Shown here one piece after another: positions 1 to 19,662 of a stretch of 64,000 bases of DNA. The position numbers and the translations under genes were made by a program. Where the stretch lies: NCBI GenBank assembly GCA_022605955.1, contig JAKCOZ010000008.1, forward strand, positions 7,690,001-7,754,000, given 5' to 3'. Under the pieces are notes generated by a model. The model saw only the letters and a program-made list of their open reading frames with translations, searched no databases and had not been told where the DNA came from. The stretch comes from Rallus limicola (taxonomy: Eukaryota > Chordata > Aves > Gruiformes > Rallidae). The first letter of the stretch is position 1, and every line of letters begins with the position of its first letter.

Positions 1-9118
<9,118 letters not shown>

Positions 9119-9119
9119 T

Positions 9120-9927
9120 TGCCCTGGATCAGAGTGGCTGATAGTCAACAATGGGCAGAGGTCAACTTAATGGGGTTCAACAAGGCCAAGTGCCAGATTC
9201 TACACTTTGGTCACAATTACCCCAGGCAACGCTACAGGCCTGGGGCAGAGTGGCTGGAGACCTCCCTGGAGAAGGACCAGGGGGTGTTAGTGGACAGCCA
9301 GCTGGACATGATCTGGCAGTGTGCCCAGATGGTCAAGAAGGCCAACGGCATCCTGGCCTGTATCAGGAATAGTGTGACCAGCAGGAATAGGGAAGTGATT
9401 GTTCTGTTGTACTCAGCTCTGGTGAGGCCACACCTCAAGTGCTGTGTCCAGTTTTGGGCCCCTCACTACAGGAAGGACGCTGAAGCACACCCAGAGAAGG
9501 ACAACAAAACTGGTGAAGGGTCTAGAGCACAAGTTTATGAGGAGCAGCAGAGGGAACTGGGACTGTTTAGTCTGGAGGAGGCCAAAGGGAGACATCACTC
9601 TCTACAACTACCTGAACGGCAGTTGAGAGATGTCGGGGTCGGCCTCTTCTCTTGGGTGACAAGCGATAGGACGAGAGAATATGGCTTAAAACTGCACCAG
9701 GGGAGATTCAGGTTAGATACCAGGAAGAAGGTCTTTTCTGAGAGGGCTGTCAGGCCCTGGAACAGGCTGCCCTGGGAGGTGGTGGAGTCACCATCCCTGG
9801 AGGTATATAAAAGGGGTGTGGATGAGGCCCTTCAGGACATGATCTAGAGGTGGGTTGGGCAGGGCTCAGCTGCGGTTGGACTCGATGACCTAAAGGGCCT
9901 CTTCCAACCCAGGTGGTCCTGTGATTC
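9120..9927 (+). mobile_element. CR1 LINE fragment, 3' part with long ORF2 remnant
   Basis: This is a 5'-truncated CR1 retrotransposon in sense orientation. An open frame of 242 codons (9119-9847) encodes the C-terminal part of ORF2, beyond the reverse transcriptase core. It shows the typical [41 protein letters not shown] and [15 protein letters not shown] blocks. After the stop comes the usual CR1 tail (ggttggactcgatgacc ... cttccaaccc), ending in a diverged gtggtcctgtgattcc octamer region. It sits in intron 1 of C2orf76, directly at the edge of the promoter CpG island. It shares the [11 protein letters not shown] block with the copy at 62522. Confidence 0.93.
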
Positions 9928-10143
9928 CTGCGGGAAGAACCTCCCCCGGGCCGGGCCGCCCTCAGCAGCCCCAGAGCCCGCAGCCTGACACCTCTCACCT
10001 CAGCGCATACCCCCGAGAGCAAGCATCCTCCCTACCCTCAGCCCCCGCGCCCCACCCAAAAGCGGCCGTTAATGGCCCGCAGCCTCATTACCGACTCTCC
10101 CGCCAACACTGCCGGGCCGCCCCGCTCGCCCCGCCTCACGCAG

Positions 10144-10200
10144 CCCTACCGACGCTCCTTCCGGTGCCGCCCACCGCAACGCGGAAGTGGCTGCGAGACG
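10144..10200 (-). other. C2orf76: Probable non-coding first exon and donor of C2orf76
   Basis: The coding start of C2orf76 lies in an internal exon, so a 5' non-coding exon must exist upstream. Inside the CpG island the minus strand offers a good donor, GCGTCG then gtaggg, with the exon beginning at 10150. It lies just downstream (in C2orf76 direction) of two ETS-type sites that often mark TATA-less starts. Exon extent is inferred, not seen. Confidence 0.4.
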
Positions 10201-10461
10201 GCCTGTCCCCACCCCGCCCTCGAGCCAACCGATCGCGGCGGGGCTGGGCGGGGCCTCAGAAGCCCCGCCCCCAACCCTACCCGTTGGGCAGTGTCGGGGC
10301 TCATCTCACGCTGCCGAGCGTCGCGGCCTCCCCACCCCAAGCCCGCCCATCCCGCGCCGCCCTCTCATTGGCCTTTTGCCCGGTTTCTCCCCGCCCCCAG
10401 CAGGCGCCGATTGGCGCCGTGTTGCCCCTGGAGCTCGGATTGGCTAGCGGGCGCTCTGGCG

Positions 10462-10539
10462 ATGGGTGAAGCGGCCGAGCGGCGGGGGTGGTGTGGCAGA
10501 CGCCGGGGGGTCGCGACTGTGTTGGGTTTATCGCCATGA
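10462..10539 (+). CDS. Upstream ORF in the DBI leader, 25 codons
   Basis: ATG at 10462-10464 opens a frame that runs to TGA at 10537-10539. That TGA overlaps the DBI ATG (10536-10538) in an ATGA arrangement. It is translated only if transcription starts upstream of 10462, which the sequence alone does not prove. The encoded peptide is Arg/Gly-rich because of the CpG island and is probably not functional in itself. If transcribed, it could lower DBI translation or allow termination-reinitiation. Confidence 0.4.
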   Translation: MGEAAERRGWCGRRRGVATVLGLSP

Positions 10540-13462
10540 CTGAGGTATGGGCTGGGCGTGTGGGGGCTGTGAGGAAGAGGAGGGTGGCGGGCATTCCCCT
10601 CTCCCGTGCGGCGGCAACGGAGCAGCCGCCGCCTGCGGACTCACACCCGCACCCTGACCCGGGGCTTCCCCTTCCCCTCTAGGCCGCGTTCCAGAAGGCT
10701 GCCGAGGAGGTGAAGCAGCTCAAGTCCCAGCCCACGGACCAGGAGATGCTCGATATTTACAGTCACTACAAACAGGCCACGGTGGGCGACGTGAACACGG
10801 GTAAGTGCCGCGCCGGCCCTCCGCCGGGCGGGGAGGAGGCGGCGGCTGAGCAGCGCCGCTCCGTGCCAGCGCCCCCGGCGGGCGGGGGTGACGCGGTTGC
10901 GGCTTGAGGCCGAGCTTGAGGCGCTCCGGGAAGCGCAGCCTCTCCCCTATTGCGTGCTACGCTTCGCGCAATCCCGCGATCCGGCCTAAGTCACTCCGTA
11001 CCGACTTGGCACGGGCTTAAGTGCAGGCAGGCACAAGCTGACCTGATAAGGGCTTGTGCAACTTGCGGTTTTCAGATTAACCCCGCTGCAGCCATCTGAA
11101 TCGTATGGCAATGGCCTGAGAATCCTTTGTGTTAGCTTTGTGCAAATATTGGGTTTGGGATTTTTAGAGGCTTCTATCAGTAAGTAGCTGCCTAGGTCAA
11201 GGGATACTGCTTTAATGCAATCTCAGTTAAACAGGCTTAAACAGCAAGGCAAACTGTACAAGTGTGGAATGGCAGTGTTGAGGGGGACGTGCAGTTTGTT
11301 TAAACTGGATTGGCTACTAAAAATATAATGGGAAACCAAAACAGAAGAAAATTGGGCAGAGATGTGTCGCAAGAGGAACTTTCCTAGGAGCTGCAATTAA
11401 ATATCCCATCTTGAAAGAAATGTAGCAGAAATATCTCTGCAGGTACACTATCCAAAATCTCTTGCTACTTTGGCCAGTGGCAACTCAGGAGTAACATTTA
11501 GAATGAAGCCTGTCTCTATTGACCTTGTGTAACACTCGAGTAACTAGAATTAGAAAGGAAAAAGGTCATTTGCTTAAAGGGCTGGCCTCCTGACCCAGTG
11601 GCTGGTGAAGTTTATTGGGTGTTGATTGAAGTCAAGCTGGCAGTGAAGTGTACAGGAAATGGTAAGTATAGGCGCTTGGAGTATCCTTCCCAAGATCAGC
11701 AGCATGGAGGGAGAAAAGGACTGACTTTTTAAAAAGATAGGATCGTTTTGATATCACTGGGCCCGAGCATTATTAATGTTTACCAAGGTGAAGTGGCGCT
11801 GTAGCACTGTTAATACACCACTGGTTCTGTAAGTTGCTGCGTTCTTGTGGAGCTGTAGCTAACAGGAGTTGGCTAGAAAAACAATCCGTTTAAGGGTGAG
11901 CTAATAGGGGGTTTTGTTGGAGTGGAGCTGCCAACTAGCTCTGCAGGTCACGTTACCATGTGAGCGGCACAAGGGTATTTTTGTGGCTAATGTACAGGCT
12001 ACAGTCCAGTCCCATTTGTTAATCCTAAGAACTGTCCTTAGGGAGACAGAGAGGAAGTAAAGCATGGAGGGTACTTTATGTGCAGAAAAACAATATGCAT
12101 ATCCATATCTTTTTCATTTTTTTCACCTATTTGGACACAAGATAGCCTCCAATGAAGTGAGTTAGAATTCAGAGTTTATATCCCAAGTTCACAGAACGAA
12201 TGAAGAGCTATGGGTTAGAAACATACCACTAACTTGATGATAATAAGTTCTAGGCTATATGCTACTAGTTTTTGTTTTCATGTCTTGGCATGTAATGGAC
12301 CTTAGGGCATTTGTGCTTTACTTTAGAGGTGATGTTCTTTAATCAGATTGGTTTTATGTTTTCTGAAGAGACTGCTGTCAAGTGTCAGCAGTTCATAGTA
12401 TTTGGTGCTCTTCTGCTCAAGTGCTGGTGTCTTAAGAGAACTCGTCAAGTTCCCTTAAGTAAAACAGCTGCAAAGATGAATCATTGTATTTTATCGTAGT
12501 TAAGAAGTAAATAGCCTCCCAGGAGGAAGTAGTCATTGCCTACACCCAGACCACACAAACTAATGCTGCTGCTTTGCTTATCCTGTCTCAGACCGCCCTG
12601 GTATGCTGGACTTCAAAGGCAAAGCCAAGTGGGATGCCTGGAACGCATTGAAAGGTAAGTGTCTGCTTAAAAAATAAAGGTTAATAAATGAAGCTACAAG
12701 TAAACTAGTTCAGGAAAGCATATGTGGTTGAGCAAAAAACAAAACTGTATTCCATTGCAAGACAAGAGTTCTAGAAGTTCAGAATGCCATGGTAATAAAC
12801 TCTTACTTTTGATTACCTCTGCAAGGCAGAAGTAATCCTGAAAGACGTAGCTTGTGTGAAAGAAAATTGAGGTGCAAAATGCCCAAGGAGCCCAAGATGT
12901 TACACAAAGGAGAGCTGTAGCAGCAAGCTAAATCTCTTTTCCAGGCCCCAGCCTTGTACCCCAGAGACTATGCTCTTTCTCCAGTCATTGTGTTTCTGTT
13001 AAAGCTTTCCAAACTGGGTGCTCTGTTATGAATGAGGAGCCAAACAAATTTGCTAATCTATGAAAACGTAGCGCTGGCTCCTTAAAACACCAGGAAAAAA
13101 CCCCACATCTAAATGCAGTCAAAGTCAGCTGAATGGCTTTCCTCTAACAACTGTGAATGGCCTTACTAAATTAATATGCTGTTTAGTTGCTGCCTGTACA
13201 AATGTAACTGCTTCTGAATGCTGTTTTCTCCTGACTGCTGAACATGTTTGGTTTAAACTTCAATAATGGTGCCACAGCTGAGTGGCCACCTTAGCTTCTT
13301 TGCCTTCTGGTAGCGTGCTGCTACGTGTGATGGCAGGGAGTTGTGGCTCAAATGTAAAAGATACCTGCTCCTGTGTTCTGTCTTGCAGGAATGTCCAAAG
13401 AAGATGCAATGAAAGCTTACATAGCAAAAGTGGAAGAACTAAAGGGCAAATATGGCATCTGA
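10536..13462 (+). CDS. DBI: Acyl-CoA-binding protein / diazepam-binding inhibitor, complete
   Basis: DBI encodes a cytosolic four-helix protein that binds medium- and long-chain acyl-CoA esters and supplies them to lipid metabolism. Fragments act as endozepine peptides at GABA-A receptors. Exons are 10536-10544, 10683-10800, 12592-12654 and 13389-13462 (9+118+63+74 nt), all GT-AG, giving 87 residues, the usual length including Met. The ligand residues of the family are present: Tyr29, Lys33, Lys55 and Tyr74. The endozepine segment (residues about 34-51, QATVGDVNT onward) is intact, as are [20 protein letters not shown] and the C-terminal KYGI. Exon 1 codes only M-T-E, so the start is decided by the tccATGA context and family alignment. 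An upstream ATG at 10462 opens a short ORF ending across this start. The gene is transcribed away from C2orf76. Confidence 0.98.
10801..13388. other. DBI introns 2 and 3
   Basis: Intron 2 (10801-12591) begins CpG-rich and becomes AT-rich after about 11080. Intron 3 is 12655-13388. No repeats or RNA genes were recognised. Nuclear-receptor half sites (aggtca, tgacct) occur near 11040, 11193 and 11520 but without a convincing second half. Confidence 0.5.
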
Positions 13463-13661
13463 GGACTGGATATAGCAGCCACTTGTGCACCTGAAACATG
13501 CCTTATTTCTAATACTGTGGAAAACTGGTTCCTGAAAATAATTTTAAATACTGAGTATATTATAGTTGCTTCTCCTTCCGCCTGTAGTTCAGGAGAAGCG
13601 GTGTACCTGCCTAATGTACTGACACCTTATAAATACCTTCTGGGAGCAAAATCTGGAACTC

Positions 13662-13667
13662 ATTAAA
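13662..13667 (+). terminator. DBI: DBI polyadenylation signal (ATTAAA)
   Basis: ATTAAA lies 200 bp after the DBI stop codon, in an AT-rich 3' UTR, and is followed within 30 bp by a GT-rich stretch (ctgctgtggtggtc). This variant hexamer is the best candidate; no AATAAA occurs nearer. Confidence 0.65.
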
Positions 13668-13740
13668 GTGCATTTGGTACTTCAGCTGCTGTGGTGGTCA
13701 TCCCTCTGAGCGGGGCGCAGGCCAAGCTCCAGCCGCGGTG

Positions 13741-13754
13741 CCACTAGAGGGGGC
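13741..13754 (+). promoter_or_regulatory. CTCF-like motif downstream of DBI
   Basis: CCACTAGAGGGGGC fits the CTCF core consensus CCASYAGRKGGCRS with one mismatch. It lies in a GC-rich patch (about 13690-13830) just beyond the DBI polyadenylation site. Forward orientation. This is a motif-only call. Confidence 0.5.
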
Positions 13755-14611
13755 TCAGGAATCGGTGTTCTGCACGGCGCAGACTTGCGCCCAAGCCAAA
13801 CGCGCGATGTCTGGCTGGTGCTGCTCTGCCTCCGTTCTCATGTAGATACACGGCGGCACGCAAAAGCTGGAGCACCACAAAGCTTCTTGCGAGGAAGCTA
13901 GGCCTGCTGCTGGGTATGCTAAGAACCGGGTGCTCGATGTTTGTTGCCTGGGGCTGTCGGAGAATTACACTTCTCGGAGATGTTATTCCCCAGCAATGTT
14001 AGGGTTCTGGAGAGAAGGCAGACACAGAGGCAGCTGACCTCAAAACCCTTCCTGTGAAAGAAAAGGGTTTTGCAGACAGCAGTGCTGATGCCCTTGATAC
14101 TGTACTGATGTAAATCCTGAGGCTCCAGTGAGGGACTGATTTGGTCTGATAGAGTTTCTGGCACTAGCCAAGGAGACTTTGCTTTTTGAAATGTGATATT
14201 GAACTATCCCAGCAAGGGACATATGAGAATGAAATCACAGCCTCATACAGGAATAAGGCATTCTAATTCCTGCTATGCTGGTTAGTATCTGAAGAGGTGA
14301 GGACTTCAGATAAAACTGTCTTCAGGTAAGTAAGTGCTTGCTAGGAATACATAAGGATTAAGCCTATAGTTACATCTACGTTTAGGTAAATACATAGTTC
14401 TGCACCAAGTTACACAGGCTTTGTGTATGTTTTCTTAGGCCGCAGGTAAGTTATGGAGATGACTTTGGATACTTTCAAAACCTCCCCCCTTTGCTACTTT
14501 TAATAAGGAATGTTCTTAGACCTATTTGTTTACCCTTTAAAGTGTGTTCCCTGTTCTTCTGGGTAATACAAGCATTTGAGTTTTTTTATCTCTTGTATCC
14601 TTGTTAGTTAT

Positions 14612-15885
14612 TTCACAGAAACATAGAATATCCTGACCTGAAAAGCACCTGTAAGGATCATCGAGTCCAACTCCTGGCTCCACACAGGGCCAGCCAAGTC
14701 AGAGCAGGGCACTGAGCACATCGTCCAGACGCTTCTTGGACTCAGCCAAGCTCAGTGCAGTGACCGGTTCCCTGGGGAGCCTGTTCAGTGCCCGACCGCC
14801 CTCTCAGTAAAGAGCCTCTTCCTAACATCCACCCTGAACTGCCCCTGTCTCAGCTTCATGCCACTCACTCAGGTTCTATCACTGGTCACCTAAGAGAGAA
14901 GATTGGCATCTGTGCCTTCGCTGCCCCTTGTCAGGAAGCCACAGACCACGATGAGGTCTCCCCTCAGCCTCCTCATCAGGCTGTGCAAACCGAGGGACCT
15001 CAGCCTCTCCTCTAAGACTTTCCCTTCAGACCCTTCTCATCCTCATTACCCTCCTCTGGACAATATTTTTACATCCCTCTTGCACTGTGGTGCCCAAAAC
15101 TGCACACACAGGACTTGGGGTGAGGTGGCACCAGCACAGTGTAGAGCAGGACAATCCCCTCCCTGGATCAACTGGTCGTGTAGTGCTTGATGCATCCCAG
15201 GATACAGTTGGCCCTCCTGGCTGCCTGGCTCATGGGTAATTTGCTGTCAACCAAGACCCCCAAATCCCTCTCAGCACAGCTGGCCTCCAGTGTCTGATCC
15301 CCTAGTCTGGATGTGTGGCAAGGGTTGCCCCTTCCAAGGTGCAGAATCCAGCACTTGCCCTTGTTAAACTTCCTGCTGTTGGTGATTGCCCAGCTCTCTA
15401 ATCTGTCCAGGTCTCTCTGCCAGGCCTCTCCACCCTCAATGGAGTCAACAAGTCCTCCCAATTTTGTGTCATCTGCAAATTTACTTTAGACACCCTTTAG
15501 TCTGTGTCGTTTATGAAAATGTGGAAAACAACTGGCCCTAAAATGGAGCCCTGGGAAACCCCACTAGTGACTGGCTGCCAGTCTGATGTTAGCCCATTCA
15601 CTGGCACCCTCTGGGCCCAACCCTCAGCCAATTGCCCACCCAACACATTATGGCATTGTCTAGTTGTGTGAGACACAGTATTGAAGCCCTTGCTGAAATC
15701 TGAAATGATAGCATTGACTGGTTTCCCTTGGGGCCCAGCTGTGTGACCTTGTTGTAAAAGGAAATCAGATTGGACAGACAGGACCTTCCTCTTCTGAACC
15801 CGAGTTGGCTGTGCCCAAGGACTGCGTTATCCTTTAGGTGTTTTTCAATAACTCCCAGTATGATTTGAGATTGTGTTAATTACAT
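14612..15885 (-). mobile_element. CR1 LINE fragment, antisense, about 1.27 kb
   Basis: Reading the minus strand from 15885 to 14612 gives part of the reverse-transcriptase region, then the ORF2 C-terminus and the 3' tail. The open minus frame at 15168-15461 shows [46 protein letters not shown] and ANCILGCIK, all typical of CR1-type ORF2. The tail near 14612-14680 (atcatcgagtccaact in plus-strand terms) is the standard CR1 3' end, with the terminal octamers degraded. Frames are broken along the element, so it is inactive. Confidence 0.93.
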
Positions 15886-18800
15886 TCACCTTGCAAAAGA
15901 AGGGTAGGAGCAGACCTTCAGCATAAGATGGTTTTAGCTCTTTGCCAGCTCTGCATTCCATGGCCAGGTCCATCCTCACATTCTGTGAGGCTGGTTAGTG
16001 GAGGTTGCTACCAACCTGTAGCAGAATAACACTGATACTGGCAAATGCTTCCATTTAGCTCTTGTTTGCTGGAAGCTGACATGGTGTGAGTGTGCCACAC
16101 TTGGCTGACGTGCTTTCTGCCAAAATAGGTGTTCTTGGGATTTTTGACTGCTGAAGCAGTGGAGTTGAGCTCAGTCAAAGAGCAGGCTGGGAGTAGCAAG
16201 TCCTATATCCATCCTGCTCCTCCTCCAGCTTTCCAGCACTGCTCTCCTTTCTCCTGGCATTAGGAAAACACTGCTTATCCCAGAGAGGGCTTTGGTCATG
16301 GCCAGGCTTTTATATGTTTTCTTGTACTTGGAAATAGGGCTGTTTGTCAGTCTGTGCGAGGGACTGAGAACTCTATCTTGGATGTCATTATTTGGGTACT
16401 TTAGTAACACCTTCCTGCTTACCTTCTGAAAGCACTACGGGTAGCTTTACCATTATTTAGCTTGCCATGTGGCAATCAGCTGGACCTCTCAGGGGTGAGC
16501 TGAAAAACTTCAAGCTGTGGCAGAAAAAAAGCTGTGAAAGAGGCACCAAGGCAGAAACAGAGGTGAGAGCCTCTCTGTGCATGGTGTTTGCAGTGAGAAG
16601 CCACAGCGTGGAAATTGGCTGCGCAGCCGTTAGCTGTGGGTACCACCACTGCTGGTGTATGGTAAATAACTGAAACCCGGGTGGGTGGGGTGTGCTGAGC
16701 AGCAGGGTGAATGCCTGTAAATGGCCAGGGTGTTGGGGTGTTTGGAAATGCTGCTGAGTTACTGAGAGCACGGTGCCTTCTCCTATGGAGTATGAGATTC
16801 CTGGGCTGCATAAATAACGCTTTGGCAGTAGTGTTGCTAGGGCAATGGTGCTGTAAGGACGTCCACACGCAGATTTATAGGTAGAGGTAATTGCTTTTAT
16901 TAAACTAATAAAGCGATAAAAATAGATAACCATTAAGGTATGTAGCCTTGAGATTTGAAACAGAAGCAGCAAGCCTCAAACTGAAATGCAACCTGAGACC
17001 CATTGCTCTGTCTGCAGAAAGGTACTGCCGATGGAGGAACAGATGCTTTTGGTGGCTGGGCAGTGCTGCAAAACAGGGAATTGTTCTGACACCGGTTCAG
17101 GAGTTGCTATTTCCTCTGCATTAGATCAAAGAAAGGCCAGCAACATCCTGCTCCTTGCAGTGCTTGCGAAGGGGAAAAGGCGTGCGCTGAAACAAGCCCA
17201 ACACGTAGGAGGTCGGAGGCCAGCTGGCACACATGCACTCAGGTCTGGTTTGCTGAGCTTGCAGAGCGTGCAGGACAGAATCTGGACTTTGGATGTGGCA
17301 ATAATAAATGTTAACTTGCTTCTGTGATAAGACAGGGTTCCTTCTATCGCACTTCTACTATTAGTTCTTGCACAGAGAGTCTAGTTGATTGGTACCCAGT
17401 GCAATCAACAGATAAGCTGTAAAGGGAGTGATGTTTTCCTTGGGTTGTTCTTTTTTTTTCTTGTGGGCTTTGCTTGCTCTTTACCAAACATACATGAAGT
17501 TGCAACGCTCTTAGCACAGATTTAACAAATCAGTGTTGGTGTGCTGCTTCAGGCCAGTAACAGGTTCTTCAGCCCTGCAAAGTGAAGCTTTCTGTTTGTC
17601 TAAAAGGCACTCGAGGCTGACTGCAGTGTACAACTGTTTCTGTCAAACTTCTTCAGTCCTTACCTGCAGTGATCTTGTTTCACAATGCAAGTATTTTAAC
17701 TTTTGAACTTATTTGGCCCTGATGATCCTGCTAAAAATAACTGACAATTGTATTTGCTGCTGTTTAAAATATTTGCTCTGTCTCTTGAACGTTAAAGGCA
17801 AACAATACTGGGCAATACCACTTTGGGGTGTCTGGGCATTGGAGCCGTCTTATGGTTATAATTGGGGGAGGCAAAAAAGAAGGTGCATTTTGGCTTGAAT
17901 AGCTTTCTGAATACCACTGCTGTCACCAAAATAGGATTATATCATCTTCTAAGTTGTCAAAGCTGCTCAGAGGTAAAACAAGTTGGTATTACTTAGATGT
18001 AACACATTTGAGGGAGAGATGCAGTAATAAACTCAGAAGTGTAAAAGTTAATAGAACAAAAGATGAAATCTGCTTTGGGTTTGGGGATATTTTTCCCCCC
18101 TTACCCACAAGCATATGAAGTATCTTCAGCCTCAGACAGCTGATCTATGAATGAGCCAATCTTCAGCTGCTCATCTGAAGTGCAGATAACATTGATAACT
18201 TCTAGGCGTGAGTCTGTCTTCATTGCTAATGAGCTTGTAGTTCCTCTAGAACCAATATATCTGTGGAAGTTAAACACACTTTGGGTTATTCTAGAACAGA
18301 GATTTCTCGTGGAACTTGGCTGCACAGATCTTTAACTTTTATTTCCATTTTCACCTGTTGCTTCTGGATTTCTGGTTAGCCCAGTACTACACATACAGAT
18401 TTTTCAGGGTCTGACCCTCTTAATGCCAGTAAGAGCTGATTAATCTTGGCAGCCATCCCACCATCCAGTCTAGTGTCAGAGCAGTCCTTTGCTATCTCAC
18501 AAGATGTAGAGTTGTTTTCAAAATCAGTGTGTCTTGCTTCTAGTTTTTGAAAGCCTTCCTATATTTTTGACTGTCTAAACTAATGGAGAAGCCATACAAA
18601 AATACAGTAGGAGTAACGAGCACGGGCCTGGGGAGGAACAGCTGGTCAAAACTCCTGCAGGTTGTTAAGCCTATGAAAGAGGTGATACATAAAAATGCCT
18701 AGAAGCAGAATCAGTGGCTCAGTAACACCCTTCCAATCCTTGTGTCAGCAAGGATTACTTCAGCTTTAAGTTCTGCCACTGCAAGAAGTTTGTCATTGTC

Positions 18801-19170
18801 ATGTAAAAGAGCCTCAAGCCCTGGCACACTGGCATATTATATGATCTCTCTGCCCAGCTTGTTCTGTTTGCAAGCTCAGATTGCCTCAAGCAGTTGCTTC
18901 CACACCCAGGACAGAATGAAAATGCCATTACTTGGCTAACGCAGCCAGGGAGACACCTTGTTTGTCTCCACCGAAGTGTACAAGGCACTGACTTGTACTG
19001 TGCTCCCCGAAAGGCTGAGGTCATGGTATGCCATCTCCTCTGAACAAACACAGCTTGTTTGTATAAGTTTGGGATCTGGAAGGTGTGCTTGTCACTTTAA
19101 AAGTACCTGGTGAGTATTTAGCTGCATTGAGTTTTACTGAGAGAAGGGACGTGTGACAGCTGAGAAAGTG
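15886..19170. other. Intergenic DBI-TMEM37, no gene recognised
   Basis: Mixed-composition sequence. The longest frame (16457-16972 on the minus strand) has no recognisable domain, no splice support and ordinary composition. Nothing else was identified. Confidence 0.5.
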
Positions 19171-19171
19171 A

Positions 19172-19662
19172 ATGATACTGAGCATTGTGTCCAGTTCTGG
19201 AGTCCTCAACATAAGAAGGGCATGGAACTGTTGGAATAGGTCCAGAGGAGTCCATGAAGATGATCAGAGGGCATCTCTCCTACGAAGAGAGGCTGAGACA
19301 GTTGGGGTTCAGAGAAGAGAAGGCTCCAAGAAGAACTTCCAGTACCTGAAGGGGGCTTACAAGAAAGCTGGGGAGGGACATTTTAGAAGGGCATGTAGTG
19401 ATAGGATGAGGGGGAATGGTTTTAAATTGGAGTGGGATAGATTTCAATTGGATATTAGGAAAAATTTCTTCACTGTGAGGGTGGTGAGGCACTGGAGCAG
19501 GATGCCCAGGAAGGTGGCTGCACCCTCCCTGGAGGTGTTCAAGGCCAGGTTGGATGAGGCCTTGAACAGCCTGGTCTAGTGAGAGATGTCCCTGGCCCTG
19601 GCAGGGGAGTTGGAACTTGATGATCTGTAAGGTCCCTTCCAGCCCTAACAACTCTATGATTC
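19172..19662 (+). mobile_element. CR1 LINE 3' fragment, sense
   Basis: The frame at 19172-19579 contains diverged CR1 ORF2 C-terminal blocks: the TVRVVRHWSRMPRKV region and the terminal [17 protein letters not shown]. It is followed by the CR1 tail (tgatgatctgtaaggtccc, ttccagccc) and a final ctatgattc octamer. The middle is diverged and internally deleted compared with the copies at 9120 and 62522. Confidence 0.9.

Larger units (their letters stand above)
9930..10930. promoter_or_regulatory. Divergent CpG-island promoter of C2orf76 and DBI
   Basis: The sequence turns sharply GC-rich with dense CpG right after the CR1 end and stays so to about 10930, covering DBI exons 1 and 2. Three inverted CCAAT boxes (ATTGG) lie at 10367-10371, 10410-10414 and 10439-10443, the arrangement bound by NF-Y. 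ETS-type GGAA sites lie at 10157-10165 (minus strand) and 10181-10189 (plus strand). Several GC boxes (gggcgggg, ccgcccc) are present and no TATA box was seen. The two genes start in opposite directions within about 400 bp, so they probably share this element. Confidence 0.8.

Noticed and set aside
10397..10410. CTCF-like ccagcaggcgccga in the DBI promoter
   Set aside because: Too many mismatches in the GRKGGC half of the consensus.
9921..10469. 182-codon and overlapping frames in the C2orf76/DBI island
   Set aside because: Composition-driven frames on both strands with no domain; they cover the promoter and CCAAT boxes.
11519..11535. Possible PPAR response element (tgacct direct repeat) in DBI intron 2
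   Set aside because: Only one half site is good; the second half does not match a DR1.
16457..16972. 171-codon minus-strand frame
   Set aside because: No recognisable domain, no splice or promoter context and ordinary intergenic composition.
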